This document shows positions 33,331 through 42,078 of a stretch of 54,006 bases of DNA, in pieces. The stretch lies in contig NZ_FZMO01000113.1 of assembly GCF_900197875.1 (NCBI RefSeq), forward strand, positions 1 to 54,006, in the 5' to 3' direction. How positions within the stretch are numbered: the first letter of the stretch is position 1; the number at the start of each line of letters is the position of its first letter. The notes under the pieces are model-generated. The model was not told the DNA's origin, searched no databases, and saw only the letters and a program-made list of their open reading frames with translations. Both the position numbers and the translations under genes were made by a program. This DNA comes from Frankia canadensis (GTDB lineage Bacteria > Actinomycetota > Actinomycetes > Frankiales > Frankiaceae).

Positions 33331-34307
33331 CGGTGTGCTCCGAGTGCGGCGGGCAGCGCAGCCAGCACGCCGCGGGAGCGCAGCAGTGCGGCGGCCCCCT
33401 CGGCCAGGTGGTAGGCCTCCTCCAGATGGGGCTGACCGGAGAGGATGAAGTGGTCGACGCCGAGCGCGTGGTACTCCTCGATCCGCTCGGCGACCTGCTC
33501 GTGGCTGCCGACGATCGCGGTGCCGGCGCCGCCGCGGACCAGCCCGTAGCCGGCCCATACGTTCGGGTAGACCTCCAGGCGCGCGCGGTCGCCGCCGTGC
33601 AGCGCGGCCATCCGGCGCTGTCCGACGGACTCGCTGGCGGCGAACACCGCCTGGTGCGCGATGATCCGCGCGTCGTCGAGCCCGACGAGCAGCCGGTCCG
33701 CCTCGGCCCGCTCCGCGGCGGGACTCGCGCCGCCTAAGAAGACCGGCGGCGGCCCCCACGGTGTCACGTCGACACTGGCGTCGCGGACCTGGTAGTGCTG
33801 GCCGGTGTAGGTGAACGGCGGGTCCGCCGCGGCGACGCCGCGCAGCACGGTCAGGAACTCGGCGGTGCGGGAGTAGCGCTGGTCGTGGTCGAGGTGGTCG
33901 CCGAGGCGGCGCTGCTCGGCCGAGTCGCCGCCGGTGACGATGTTCAGCAGCAGACGACCGCCCGAGACGCGCTGGAAGGCCGCCGCCTGGTGCGCGGCCA
34001 AAGTCGGCGAGATCAGGCCCGGCCGAAAAGCGACCAGGAACCGCAGCCGGCTGGTGACCTGGGTCAGCGCGGCGGTCACGATCCAGGCGTCCTCGCACCA
34101 CAGCCCGGTCGGGGTGAGCACTGCCTCGTAGCCGAGCTGCTCGGCGGCGCGGGCGATCAGGGCCAGGTAGTCGATGCTCGCGGAGCGGGACCGGCCGCCT
34201 GACCGCGCCGCGGCGGCCGAGCCCTGGTGGGGTTCACCGTCCCCCGAGCCGACGATGCCCCGGTCGTCGCCGTTGGTGGGCAGATACCAGTGCACATGCG
34301 CGGGCAT
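33327..34307 (-). CDS. SsuD-like alkanesulfonate monooxygenase
   Basis: 326 aa from ATG 34307. MPAHVHWYLPTNGDDRGIVG, YLALIARAAEQLGYEAVLTPTGLWCEDAWIV, LRFLVAFRPGLISPTLAAHQAAAFQR, RLLLNIVTGGDSAEQRRLGD and GDHLDHDQRYSRTAEFLTVL match FMNH2-dependent alkanesulfonate monooxygenases that release sulfite from sulfonates. The frame is open upstream but without family-like sequence. First gene of the three-gene operon; it is divergent from the dipeptide-type importer, which suggests the importer brings in the sulfur compound. Confidence 0.9.
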   Translation of the reverse strand: MPAHVHWYLPTNGDDRGIVGSGDGEPHQGSAAAARSGGRSRSASIDYLALIARAAEQLGYEAVLTPTGLWCEDAWIVTAALTQVTSRLRFLVAFRPGLISPTLAAHQAAAFQRVSGGRLLLNIVTGGDSAEQRRLGDHLDHDQRYSRTAEFLTVLRGVAAADPPFTYTGQHYQVRDASVDVTPWGPPPVFLGGASPAAERAEADRLLVGLDDARIIAHQAVFAASESVGQRRMAALHGGDRARLEVYPNVWAGYGLVRGGAGTAIVGSHEQVAERIEEYHALGVDHFILSGQPHLEEAYHLAEGAAALLRSRGVLAALPAALGAHR

Positions 34308-34737
34308 GGCCGCAGGCTCTCCTCGGATACGGGTGCACAGGACCGGAAGAATGCACGCGGACGCTTTTCCGGCCGTTCTGGGTGCGTCGGCACGACCCGG
34401 TGAGCGTCGCACCGGCGAGCGGCCGCCGTCAACCAGCCGGCGTATTTCTACGAAAGCACTGCCATAATATTTCCCAACAGTGGCAGCCCGACACTCCAGG
34501 AAATTCCGCCGCTCGCGGCGGCTTATGCGCGGTATGCTGCGCGCCATGCAGCCGCCATCCGCGGGCCGTCGCTGTAGCTAGCGCCGCCAGCTCCCTTTCC
34601 GCTGTCGCGATGGCAGGTAGTTCCCCCGTGAACACCGCCTCCATCCTGCATTTTTCCGTCCCGCCGACCACCCTCGTACCTGCCCTGAACCCGCATTCCC
34701 GCCACCAGTTCGGCACCGCACAGGGAGGACACTGCGT
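34308..34737. promoter_or_regulatory. Divergent control region of the organosulfur locus
   Basis: 430 bp between the monooxygenase operon and the importer operon. The minus strand has a -10-like TATTAT (34469-34464), AT-rich against the background. It is flanked by the inverted repeat CTGCCA (34459-34464) / TGGCAG (34481-34486), centres 22 bp apart, a candidate operator. The leader before ATG 34307 would be about 150 nt. No gene was supported in the region. Confidence 0.45.
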
Positions 34738-36297
34738 ATGAAGGTCGGATCCCCCTGGCCGACACGGGGAACGCGCCGGCGACCGCCGGTGATGACGTCC
34801 GTCGCGGCACTCACGGCGGCCGTCCTGCTTCTTCTCGGCGCCTGCGGCGGTGGCTCGGGTGGCGCCGGAGCCGGAGCCGGCGCGAAGGGCACGGATCCGG
34901 CAGCGACGGTCACGATCGGGCAGATCCTCGAGCCGAGCACGCTCGACATCACCCGGGGCTCGGGCGTCGCGATCGCCGACGTCCTGCAGAACAACGTCTA
35001 CCAGGGACTGCTGCAACGCGACGACACCGGGACGATCACCCCGGCGCTTGCCAGCGGCTACCAGGTCTCCCCCGACGGCCTGACCTACACGTTCACCCTG
35101 CGCCCAGGCGTCCGTTTCCACGACGGCAACCCGCTTACCGCCGCCGACGTCGTCTCGTCGCTGACCGCCGTCATCGCGCCGGGCTCGACGAACCCGAACG
35201 CGGCGAACCTGGCCTCGCTCGCGTCCGTCGCGTCCCCCGACCCGGGCAGGGTGGTGCTGACGCTGCGCCACCGCGACACGAACTTCACGTTCTGGCTGAC
35301 CACCGCCGCCGGGGTGATCCTGCGGCGCGGCGCGACCGACCTCGCCGCGACGGCCAACGGCACCGGGCCGTTCCGGTTCGCCTCATGGCGTCACGGCGAC
35401 AGCATCACGCTGGCCCGCAACGACGGCTACTGGGGCGCCCGGGCCGGCGTCGCCAAGGTCGTCTTCCGCTACATCACGGACCCGAACGCGCAGAACAACG
35501 CGGTGCGGACCGGCCAGGTCGACATCGGCGCGATCGCCGACGCCGACCTGATCAACAGCTACCGGGGCAATCCGGACTTCGTCGTCGTCCGAGGCACCAC
35601 CACTGACAAGTTCACCCTCGGCTTCAACGCGGCGCGCGCGCCGCTGTCGGACGAACGGGTCCGGCACGCGCTGCGCCAGGGCATCGACAAGGACGGCCTG
35701 ATCAAGGTCCTCGGCACGGGGGTGCGGATCGGCGGCGACGTCCCGCCGAGCGACCCCTGGTACGAGGACCTGACCGGCATCGACCGCTACGACCCGGCGC
35801 ACGCGAGGGCACTGCTCGCCCAGTCCGGCCATCCGCGCGGGCTGAAGCTGACGCTGACCGTGCCGACGATCTACCCGACGTCGATCGCCGAGTACGTCGC
35901 CTCGCAGCTGCGCCAGATCGGCGTCGAGGTCACGATCCGGCCGGTGGAGTTCTCGACCTGGCTGACCGACGTGTTCGCCCACCATGACTACGACCTGAGC
36001 ATCGTCGACCACGTGGAACCGCGCGATCTCGGCAACTACGCCCTCCCGGCCTACTACTGGGGCTACGACGACCCACGCACCCAAGCCCTCTACCAGACCG
36101 GCGTCCAGGCCTCGTCCGACAAGGACCGCGACGACAGCTTCCGCGCGGTGGCCAGGCGCGTCTCGCAGCAGGCCGTCAGCGACTGGCTGCTGCTCGGCGA
36201 GTCCCGCCAGGTGGCCAGGAGCGGGATCCGCGGCTATCCGGCGAACAACACCTCGCAGATCTACGACGCCTCGAAGATCGTGGTCACCCGATCGTGA
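34738..36297 (+). CDS. Dipeptide/nickel-type ABC transporter, binding lipoprotein
   Basis: 519 aa, solute-binding family 5. A long leader ends in lipobox LGAC (about residue 38) then a Gly-rich linker. Family blocks: EPSTLDITRGSGVAIADVLQNNVYQGL, LASGYQVSPDGLTYTFTLRPGVRFHDGNPLTAADV, GTGPFRFASWRHGDSITLARNDGYWG, DERVRHALRQGIDKDGLI. Family 5 proteins bind peptides, nickel, opines, glutathione and other solutes. Next to sulfonate-type monooxygenases an organosulfur ligand is inferred. First of five importer genes. Confidence 0.9.
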   Translation: MKVGSPWPTRGTRRRPPVMTSVAALTAAVLLLLGACGGGSGGAGAGAGAKGTDPAATVTIGQILEPSTLDITRGSGVAIADVLQNNVYQGLLQRDDTGTITPALASGYQVSPDGLTYTFTLRPGVRFHDGNPLTAADVVSSLTAVIAPGSTNPNAANLASLASVASPDPGRVVLTLRHRDTNFTFWLTTAAGVILRRGATDLAATANGTGPFRFASWRHGDSITLARNDGYWGARAGVAKVVFRYITDPNAQNNAVRTGQVDIGAIADADLINSYRGNPDFVVVRGTTTDKFTLGFNAARAPLSDERVRHALRQGIDKDGLIKVLGTGVRIGGDVPPSDPWYEDLTGIDRYDPAHARALLAQSGHPRGLKLTLTVPTIYPTSIAEYVASQLRQIGVEVTIRPVEFSTWLTDVFAHHDYDLSIVDHVEPRDLGNYALPAYYWGYDDPRTQALYQTGVQASSDKDRDDSFRAVARRVSQQAVSDWLLLGESRQVARSGIRGYPANNTSQIYDASKIVVTRS

Positions 36298-36334
36298 CGC
36301 GGTTTCGCACGCCGCCGCGGCCCGGGGTGCTCCG

Positions 36335-37285
36335 GTGGCGCTGATCCTCATCCGGCGGCTCGGCCTGCTGCTGGTGTCGCTGCTGGTGGCGAGCGTGCTG
36401 GTGTTCGCGGCGCTGCGGCTGCTGCCCGGCGACGTAGCCCAGGTGATCGCCGGGACGCGCGCGTCGCCCGAGCAGGTGGACCGGATCGCCCACCAGCTCG
36501 GCACCGACCGTCCCCTGGTGATCCAGTACCTGCACTGGCTGGGCGGGGTGCTGAGCGGTGACGTCGGACACTCGGCGGTGAACGGCGTCTCCGTGTCCGG
36601 CGAGCTCGGGCAGAAACTCACCGTCACCGGGCCGCTGGTGGCCGCCGCGACCCTGCTGGGGGCGCTGGTCGGGGTTTCGCTGGGAATCGTGGCGGCGGCG
36701 CGCCACCGCCGTCGGTCGGGGATCGTGCTGTCGGTCCTGAGCCAGCTCGGCCTCGCGGTGCCGAGCTTCTGGGTTGGCCTGATGGCGACGACGGTCTTCG
36801 CGGTGCACTGGCGGTGGCTGCCCGCGGGCGGATTCCCGGCCGGCGGCTGGAACGAGCCCGCCGCCGCGGTGCGCTCGCTCGTCCTGCCGGTGCTGACACT
36901 GGCGCTGCTGGAGGGTGCGGTGCTGCTGCGGTTCACCCGCTCGGCGACTCTGGAGGTGCTGCACGCCGACTACCTGCGCACCGCCCGAGCGAAGGGGCTG
37001 ACCCGGGGACGGGCGCTGCTGCGGCACGGGGTGCGCAACGCGCTGCTCCCGGTGCTGTCCGTGCTCGGGCTGGAGTTCGCGAGCCTGCTGCTGGGCGCGG
37101 TCGTGATCGAGAACGTCTTCTCGCTGCCCGGCGCCGGCCAGATGCTCGTCACCGACGTCGGCAACCGGGACCTGGTCAAGGTGCAGGGCACGGTCCTGCT
37201 GGTCACGGCCGTGATCCTGGTCGTCGGTTTCCTCGTCGACGTCGGGCACCACCTGCTCGACCCGCGCCTGCGGGACGCCCGGTGA
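36335..37285 (+). CDS. Dipeptide/nickel-type ABC transporter permease (DppB-like)
   Basis: 316 aa, about six spans. LILIRRLGLLLVSLLVASVLVFA, LGTDRPLVIQYLHWLGGVLSGDVGHS, PSFWVGLMATTVF and the EAA loop DYLRTARAKGLTRGRALLRH are standard for DppB/OppB. GTG 36335 is 37 bp after the binding-protein stop. Its TGA overlaps the GTG of the next permease gene. Confidence 0.92.
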   Translation: MALILIRRLGLLLVSLLVASVLVFAALRLLPGDVAQVIAGTRASPEQVDRIAHQLGTDRPLVIQYLHWLGGVLSGDVGHSAVNGVSVSGELGQKLTVTGPLVAAATLLGALVGVSLGIVAAARHRRRSGIVLSVLSQLGLAVPSFWVGLMATTVFAVHWRWLPAGGFPAGGWNEPAAAVRSLVLPVLTLALLEGAVLLRFTRSATLEVLHADYLRTARAKGLTRGRALLRHGVRNALLPVLSVLGLEFASLLLGAVVIENVFSLPGAGQMLVTDVGNRDLVKVQGTVLLVTAVILVVGFLVDVGHHLLDPRLRDAR

Positions 37286-38172
37286 GTGCGGGCGCGGGCG
37301 CGGGCCGTGGCGCGGGCGGCATCGTGCGCGGGGTGTTGCGCACCCGGTCGGGACGGCTCGGCGCCGCGCTGTCTGGCCTGATCGTCCTTGCGGCGCTGGT
37401 CTCGCTCGTCTGGACGCCCTACGACCCGACACAGGTCGATCCGGCCGACTCGTGGGCGCCACCGTTCGGCCGGCACCCGCTCGGCGCGGACCGGCTCGGG
37501 CGCGACCTGTGCAGCCAGCTGCTCGCCGGAGCCCGGATCACCCTGGCGGTCGCGGTCGGCACGACGGCGCTCGCCGCTGTGATCGGGCTGGCCCTGGCGC
37601 TGTCCGCGGTCCTCCCCCCACCACCGGTCGCCCGCGGCGTCGTCCACCTGGTGGACGTCCTGGTCGCCTTCCCGCTGCTGCTGATCGCGCTGGTGCTGGC
37701 CGCGGTCTTTCCCGGCCGCACCTGGACGACCGTGGTGGCACTGGGGCTGGGCCTGGGAGTGCAGGTCGGCCGGGTCACCCGCGGCGAGCTGCGCCGGGTG
37801 CTGGCGACCGACTACGTCCTGGCCGCCCGCGCCGCCGGGGCGGGAACCGGGCGGATCGTCCGCCGCCACCTGTTGCCCAACGTCGCCCCGACGCTGTGGG
37901 TGCAGCTCTCGCTGACGGCCGGGGTCGCGGTGGTGGCGGAGGCAGCGCTGTCCTACCTGGGTCTCGGTCCGCCGCCGCCGGCACCGTCCTGGGGCCGCAG
38001 CCTGCACGACCTGCAGCCCTACCTGACGCTGCGCCCACTGGTGCTGCTGTGGCCGGGGCTGGCCATCGTGCTCACCGTCCTCGGCTTCAACCTCCTCGGC
38101 GACGGCCTGCGCGAGGCCGCCGACCCGCACCTGCGTCCCGCGCCGCACACCGCTGTGGATGGTGCGCCGTGA
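37282..38172 (+). CDS. Dipeptide/nickel-type ABC transporter permease (DppC-like)
   Basis: 296 aa, about six spans. PFGRHPLGADRLGRDLCSQLLAGARITLAVAV and the EAA loop DYVLAARAAGAGTGRIVRRHLLPN are DppC/OppC hallmarks, with LSYLGLGPPPPAPSWG near the end. The frame is open much further upstream, but GTG 37282 gives the correct N terminus and overlaps the previous stop (GTGA). It forms the membrane pair with the DppB-like protein. Confidence 0.92.
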   Translation: MSAGAGAGRGAGGIVRGVLRTRSGRLGAALSGLIVLAALVSLVWTPYDPTQVDPADSWAPPFGRHPLGADRLGRDLCSQLLAGARITLAVAVGTTALAAVIGLALALSAVLPPPPVARGVVHLVDVLVAFPLLLIALVLAAVFPGRTWTTVVALGLGLGVQVGRVTRGELRRVLATDYVLAARAAGAGTGRIVRRHLLPNVAPTLWVQLSLTAGVAVVAEAALSYLGLGPPPPAPSWGRSLHDLQPYLTLRPLVLLWPGLAIVLTVLGFNLLGDGLREAADPHLRPAPHTAVDGAP

Positions 38173-39044
38173 CGGCCGGGGCAGGCGGGGGCGCGGAGCT
38201 CCTGTTGGAGGTCACCGACCTGCGGGTACGGATCGGGAGGACCCCGGTTGTCGACGGCGTCGGGCTCCGGGTGGCGGCCGGGGAGCGGGTCGGGCTGATC
38301 GGCGAGTCCGGATCGGGCAAGTCGATAACCGCGCTGGCGATCATTGGGCTGGCCCCGGACGACGCGGTCGTCCGCGGCAGTGTCCGCCTTCGCGGCCGGG
38401 AGCTGGTCGGCCGCTCCGACCGCGAGCTGTCCCGGATCCGGGGCGCCGAGGTCGCGATGATCTTCCAGGAGCCGCTCAGCGCGCTCAACCCGCTCATGCG
38501 GGTCGGGCGGCAGATCGCCGAACCGCTGCGGGTGCACCGCGGGTACTCGCGCCGGGCCGCCGACGCGGCCGCCCTCGACCTCGCCGAGCGCGTCGGCCTG
38601 CCCGATCCCGAGCTGCTCGTGCGCGCCTATCCGCACCAGCTCTCCGGTGGCCAGCGCCAGCGGGTCGGCCTGGCACTGGCGCTCGCCTGCCGCCCGGCAC
38701 TCATCCTCGCCGACGAACCGACGACCGCACTCGACGTCACCGTGCAGGCGGAGATGCTCGGCCTGCTGACCCGGCTCGTCGACGAGACCGGCGCGGCGCT
38801 GCTGTTCATCACCCATGATCTGGCCGTCGTCGCCGCCACCACGCGCCGGCTGGAGGTGATGCGGGCGGGCCGCCTCGTCGAGTCCGGAGCCACGGCCGAC
38901 CTGCTGCGCACCCCTCGCCATCCCCACACCCAGGCACTGCTCGCCGCTGCCCGCGCCGCCGCCTGGCCGCCGGCCGGCACCGTTCCCCCACGGGAGCCGG
39001 AGGACGTGCCCGGCCCGTCGGACCCCGAGGCGGTCGTCCGATGA
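38169..39044 (+). CDS. Dipeptide-type ABC transporter ATP-binding protein (DppD-like)
   Basis: 291 aa. Walker A GESGSGKS (about 45-52), Q-loop FQEPLSALNPL, signature LSGGQRQR, Walker B LILADEPTTALDVT, H-loop ITHDLAVV. It ends with a Pro-rich tail but shows only part of the oligopeptide/dipeptide C-terminal motif (RTPRHPHTQALLAA). GTG 38169 overlaps the previous stop by 4 bp and its own stop overlaps the next ATG. Confidence 0.92.
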   Translation: MTAGAGGGAELLLEVTDLRVRIGRTPVVDGVGLRVAAGERVGLIGESGSGKSITALAIIGLAPDDAVVRGSVRLRGRELVGRSDRELSRIRGAEVAMIFQEPLSALNPLMRVGRQIAEPLRVHRGYSRRAADAAALDLAERVGLPDPELLVRAYPHQLSGGQRQRVGLALALACRPALILADEPTTALDVTVQAEMLGLLTRLVDETGAALLFITHDLAVVAATTRRLEVMRAGRLVESGATADLLRTPRHPHTQALLAAARAAAWPPAGTVPPREPEDVPGPSDPEAVVR

Positions 39045-39952
39045 CGGTCCATCCGAAGCCGCCCCACCCCACGTCGGCCCACCCCACGTCGGATCGTCCG
39101 GCGTCGGATCGTCCGGCCAGCCGTCCGGCGCAGGGACCCGGTACCATCCCGCTCTTCGAGGTGGCGGGGTTGTCGAGGTCGTACCCGCTGCCTCACGCGG
39201 GCTGGCGGGCGGGCGGCCGTCCTGGTGGGCGCCGCGCCCGGCGGCAGGCCGTGCGGGACGTGACGCTGACACTGCCGGCGGGCTCGAGCCTCGGGATCGT
39301 CGGGGAGTCCGGCTCCGGCAAGTCGACCCTGGTACGGCTGCTCCTCGGGCTCGACCGGCCCGACTCCGGCACGATCCGCTACCGCGGGCGGCCCGTGCGC
39401 GCCTCCCACCGATCCCGTGACCTGCGCTGGCTGCGCCGCGACGTGCAGGTCGTCCTGCAGGACCCGGTGGCGTCCCTGGATCCGCGGCTGACCGTCGGTG
39501 CGATCGTCGCCGAACCGCTGGAGTGCCTGCGGATCGACGAGGATCATGGTGCGCGCGTCGAGGAGGTGCTGGCCGCCGTCGGCCTGCCCGCGGACGCGCG
39601 CGATCGGTTTCCGCACGCGTTCTCGGGCGGGCAGCGGCAGCGGATCGCGATCGCCCGGGCGCTCGCGCCCCGGCCGCGGGTACTCGTCGGGGACGAGCCG
39701 GTCAGCGCCCTGGACATGTCGGTCCGGGCCCAGATCCTCGACCTGCTCGGCGAGCTGACGGCCGCGCACCGGCTCGGGCTGATCCTCGTCTCGCACGACC
39801 TCGGCGTCGTGGCCCGGCTGTGCGACCAGGCGGCGGTGATGCGCGCCGGCGAGATCGTCGAGCGTGGGCCCACCGCCGCCCTGCTGACACATCCCACACA
39901 TCCATACACGCGCGCGCTGCTCGACGCCGTCCCCCGCCTGCCGATCGGTTGA
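39041..39952 (+). CDS. Dipeptide-type ABC transporter ATP-binding protein (DppF-like)
   Basis: 303 aa. A variable Pro/Ser-rich N terminus (1-35) contains short repeats (TSAHPTSDRPASDRPAS). The ATPase core has Walker A GESGSGKST, Q-loop LQDPVASLDPR, signature FSGGQRQR, Walker B VLVGDEPVSALDMS and H-loop SHDLGVV; the end THPTHPYTRALLDAVP is the DppF/OppF motif. Partner of the DppD-like ATPase, last gene of the importer operon, followed by a terminator shared with leuA. Confidence 0.92.
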   Translation: MTVHPKPPHPTSAHPTSDRPASDRPASRPAQGPGTIPLFEVAGLSRSYPLPHAGWRAGGRPGGRRARRQAVRDVTLTLPAGSSLGIVGESGSGKSTLVRLLLGLDRPDSGTIRYRGRPVRASHRSRDLRWLRRDVQVVLQDPVASLDPRLTVGAIVAEPLECLRIDEDHGARVEEVLAAVGLPADARDRFPHAFSGGQRQRIAIARALAPRPRVLVGDEPVSALDMSVRAQILDLLGELTAAHRLGLILVSHDLGVVARLCDQAAVMRAGEIVERGPTAALLTHPTHPYTRALLDAVPRLPIG

Positions 39953-39990
39953 TGGCGACGGAGATCAGCGTGGCGGATCCCACACCTAGC

Positions 39991-40023
39991 GATGACCGGC
40001 CCCCGGAGTCAGGGCCGGTCATC
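39991..40023. terminator. Bidirectional terminator between importer operon and leuA
   Basis: GATGACCGGCCC (39991-40002) and its complement at 40012-40023 form a perfect 12-bp stem with a 9-nt loop. It lies between two convergent units, 38 bp after the ATPase stop and 11 bp before the leuA stop. Confidence 0.85.
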
Positions 40024-40033
40024 GCGGCGCCGG

Positions 40034-41902
40034 CTATCGCGGCAGGCGGTTGACCGCGGCGATGACGGCGTTGACCGAGGCGGTGAGTACGGAGGTGTCC
40101 TGGCCCGCGCCCCAGCTGTCCGTTCCGTTCCGGCTGACCTGGACGTAGGCCGTCGCGAGGCTGGTCCCGCCGCGTTCCATGGCGTGTTCGCTGTAGGCGA
40201 CGATCTCCGCCTCGACGCCGACCCCGGCGAGCAGGGCTGTCAGCGCCGCGAGCGGACCGTTTCCGGTCGCCTTGGCGCTCGTCTCAATGCCGGAGATCGA
40301 CAGCTCGGCGGTGAACTCGTGCTCGCCCGCGGCTGTCTCGGTGGTCCGCCAGGCGGACAGGGTGACTGGCCCGTCGTGCACGGGCGCCAGGTAGCGGGTC
40401 TGGAACATCTCCCACAGTTCCTTGGGCATGAGCTCTCGGCCGTCGCGGTCGGCGGCCTGCTGGGCGACCCGGGCGAAGTCGACCTGCAGGCTTCTGGGGA
40501 GTTGCAGGCCATGGTGCAGGTTCAGCAGGTGTGCGATGCCGCCTTTTCCGGACTGACTGTTCACCCGGATCAGAGCCTCGTAGGTACGCCCGACGTCTGC
40601 GGGGTCGATCGGCAGGTACGGCACGGCCCATGGAGCCCGGCCCGCCGGCGCCGCGAGTTCGGTGGCGCGGGCCGCGTGATGCGCGAGGCCCTTGCTGATC
40701 GCGTCCTGGTGGGTGCCGGAGAAGGCTGTGTACGCCAACTCACCACCGTAGGGGTGCCGCGGATGGACCGGCATCCGGTTGCAGTGCTCGACAGTCTCCC
40801 GGATGACGTCGATGTCCGAAAAGTCGATCATCGGATTGACGCCCTGGGAGTAGAGGTTGAGCGCGAGGGTGACCAGGTCGACGTTGCCAGTGCGCTCGCC
40901 GTTTCCGAACAGGCAGCCCTCGATCCGCTGCGCGCCGGCGAGCAGTGCCAGCTCAGCGCACGCGACCCCGGTGCCGCGGTCGTTGTGCGGGTGGACGGAG
41001 AGGATCACCGAGTCCCGTCGGTCCAGGTTGCGGTGCATGTACTCGATCTGGTCGGCGTAGATGTTCGGTGTGGAGATCTCGACCGTCGCCGGCAGATTGT
41101 GGATGACCGGCCGTTGCGGACAGGCGTCCCACAGTTCAGTGAAGGCGTTGCAGATCTCCAGCGCGAAGTCGGGTTCAGTCGCGTTGAAGACCTCGGGGGA
41201 GAACTGGAAGCGGACGTCCGGGCAGTGCGGTGCCTCGGCGAGCCGGGCCATGTGCCCGCCGGCGTCGCGGGCCAGCGCCAGCAGGTCCGCGCGGTCGCGG
41301 CCGAGGACGACCTGCCGCCAGACCGGGGCCGTGGCGACGTAGAGGTGGACCACGACCCGGGGCATCCCGTCGTTGCTCGGTATCCCGGCAATCGACTCGA
41401 AGGTCCGTTCGATGAGGTCGCGCCGTGCCGGCGTGAACACCACCACAGTGACGTCCGGTGGTATGGCGTCGTCCTCGACCAGGTGCCGGACGAAATCGAA
41501 GTCGGTCTGGCTGGCCGAGGGGTAGCCGATCTCGATCTCCTTGAAGCCCATGGCGACGAAGAGGTCGAACATCGTTCGCTTGCGTGGCGTGTCCATGGGC
41601 TCGCGCAGGGCCTGGTTGCCGTCCCGCAGGTCCACCGGAACCCACAGCGGCGCGGTGTCGACGCGGCGCGTGGGCCAACTCCGGGCGGACGGGTCGATGC
41701 CGGGCAGGTCCACCCGCTCGTGGATGGGCTCGTACCGCTGGTGGGGCATGGAGCTGGGGCGCTGCGGATTCCAGGCGGGTGCGTGAGTCGGCCTGGTGCC
41801 CCGGGGTCGGATCAGCGTGGGAAAGCTGACCGCGGTGGCGAGGGAGGCGGGGGCAGTCCCGGGCACCGTCGCGGCAGGCAGCCTGGAGGAATGAACGGAC
41901 AT
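40034..41902 (-). CDS. leuA: 2-isopropylmalate synthase
   Basis: 622 aa from ATG 41902. It condenses acetyl-CoA with 2-oxoisovalerate, the first committed step of leucine synthesis. The catalytic barrel has [77 protein letters not shown]. The C-terminal ~130 residues are the LeuA allosteric dimerisation domain (leucine feedback). GAAAGG lies 12 bases before ATG 41902; the frame is also open from GTG 41959, which lies at the base of a strong hairpin. The leader encodes a leucine-rich peptide, so attenuation by leucine supply is likely. Confidence 0.95.
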   Translation of the reverse strand: MSVHSSRLPAATVPGTAPASLATAVSFPTLIRPRGTRPTHAPAWNPQRPSSMPHQRYEPIHERVDLPGIDPSARSWPTRRVDTAPLWVPVDLRDGNQALREPMDTPRKRTMFDLFVAMGFKEIEIGYPSASQTDFDFVRHLVEDDAIPPDVTVVVFTPARRDLIERTFESIAGIPSNDGMPRVVVHLYVATAPVWRQVVLGRDRADLLALARDAGGHMARLAEAPHCPDVRFQFSPEVFNATEPDFALEICNAFTELWDACPQRPVIHNLPATVEISTPNIYADQIEYMHRNLDRRDSVILSVHPHNDRGTGVACAELALLAGAQRIEGCLFGNGERTGNVDLVTLALNLYSQGVNPMIDFSDIDVIRETVEHCNRMPVHPRHPYGGELAYTAFSGTHQDAISKGLAHHAARATELAAPAGRAPWAVPYLPIDPADVGRTYEALIRVNSQSGKGGIAHLLNLHHGLQLPRSLQVDFARVAQQAADRDGRELMPKELWEMFQTRYLAPVHDGPVTLSAWRTTETAAGEHEFTAELSISGIETSAKATGNGPLAALTALLAGVGVEAEIVAYSEHAMERGGTSLATAYVQVSRNGTDSWGAGQDTSVLTASVNAVIAAVNRLPR

Positions 41903-41958
41903 GGGAGTGGTCGGCCTTTCGGCTCGGTCGTACTGGTCGACCGGCAGCACGACACTCA

Positions 41959-41996
41959 CCGCGGCGGGGTGCCGGTCGCGTCAGGCCCCGCCGCGG
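41959..41996 (-). terminator. Attenuator hairpin of the leuA leader
   Basis: On the minus strand CCGCGGCGGGG (41996-41986) pairs perfectly with CCCCGCCGCGG (41969-41959), an 11-bp G/C-only stem with a 16-nt loop. The 5' arm starts one base after the run of leucine codons in the leader peptide; the loop contains the leader stop. No U-tract follows, so it may stop transcription or block the leuA translation start. Confidence 0.65.
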
Positions 41997-42028
41997 CGGA
42001 GAAGAAGCAGCCACACGCCCAGCGTCAC
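41981..42028 (-). CDS. Leucine-rich leader peptide of leuA
   Basis: A 15-codon frame starting GTG 42028 and ending TGA 41981: MTLGVWLLLLRRGGA. Four consecutive leucine codons (CTG CTT CTT CTC) are followed at once by the 5' arm of the hairpin. CTT is rare in GC-rich genomes, which sharpens sensitivity to charged tRNA-Leu. A ribosome stalled at these codons would cover the 5' arm and keep the hairpin open. Leader-peptide control of leu genes is known in actinobacteria. The -10 element lies six bases upstream, so the peptide is probably translated leaderless. Confidence 0.7.
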   Translation of the reverse strand: MTLGVWLLLLRRGGA

Positions 42029-42034
42029 GGACGT

Positions 42035-42065
42035 ACCATACTCCAGGTCTCAGCTTCTCTGACAA
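42035..42065 (-). promoter_or_regulatory. leuA leader promoter
   Basis: On the minus strand TTGTCA (42065-42060) and TATGGT (42040-42035) are 19 bp apart. Six bases separate the -10 from the GTG of the leader peptide, placing the transcript start at the start codon. Confidence 0.45.
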
Positions 42066-42078
42066 CCTGTGGGGTCCG

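Noticed and set aside
41903-41959. leuA translation start at GTG 41959
   Set aside because: It lies at the base of the attenuator stem without a ribosome site; ATG 41902 has GAAAGG upstream and gives a normal N terminus.
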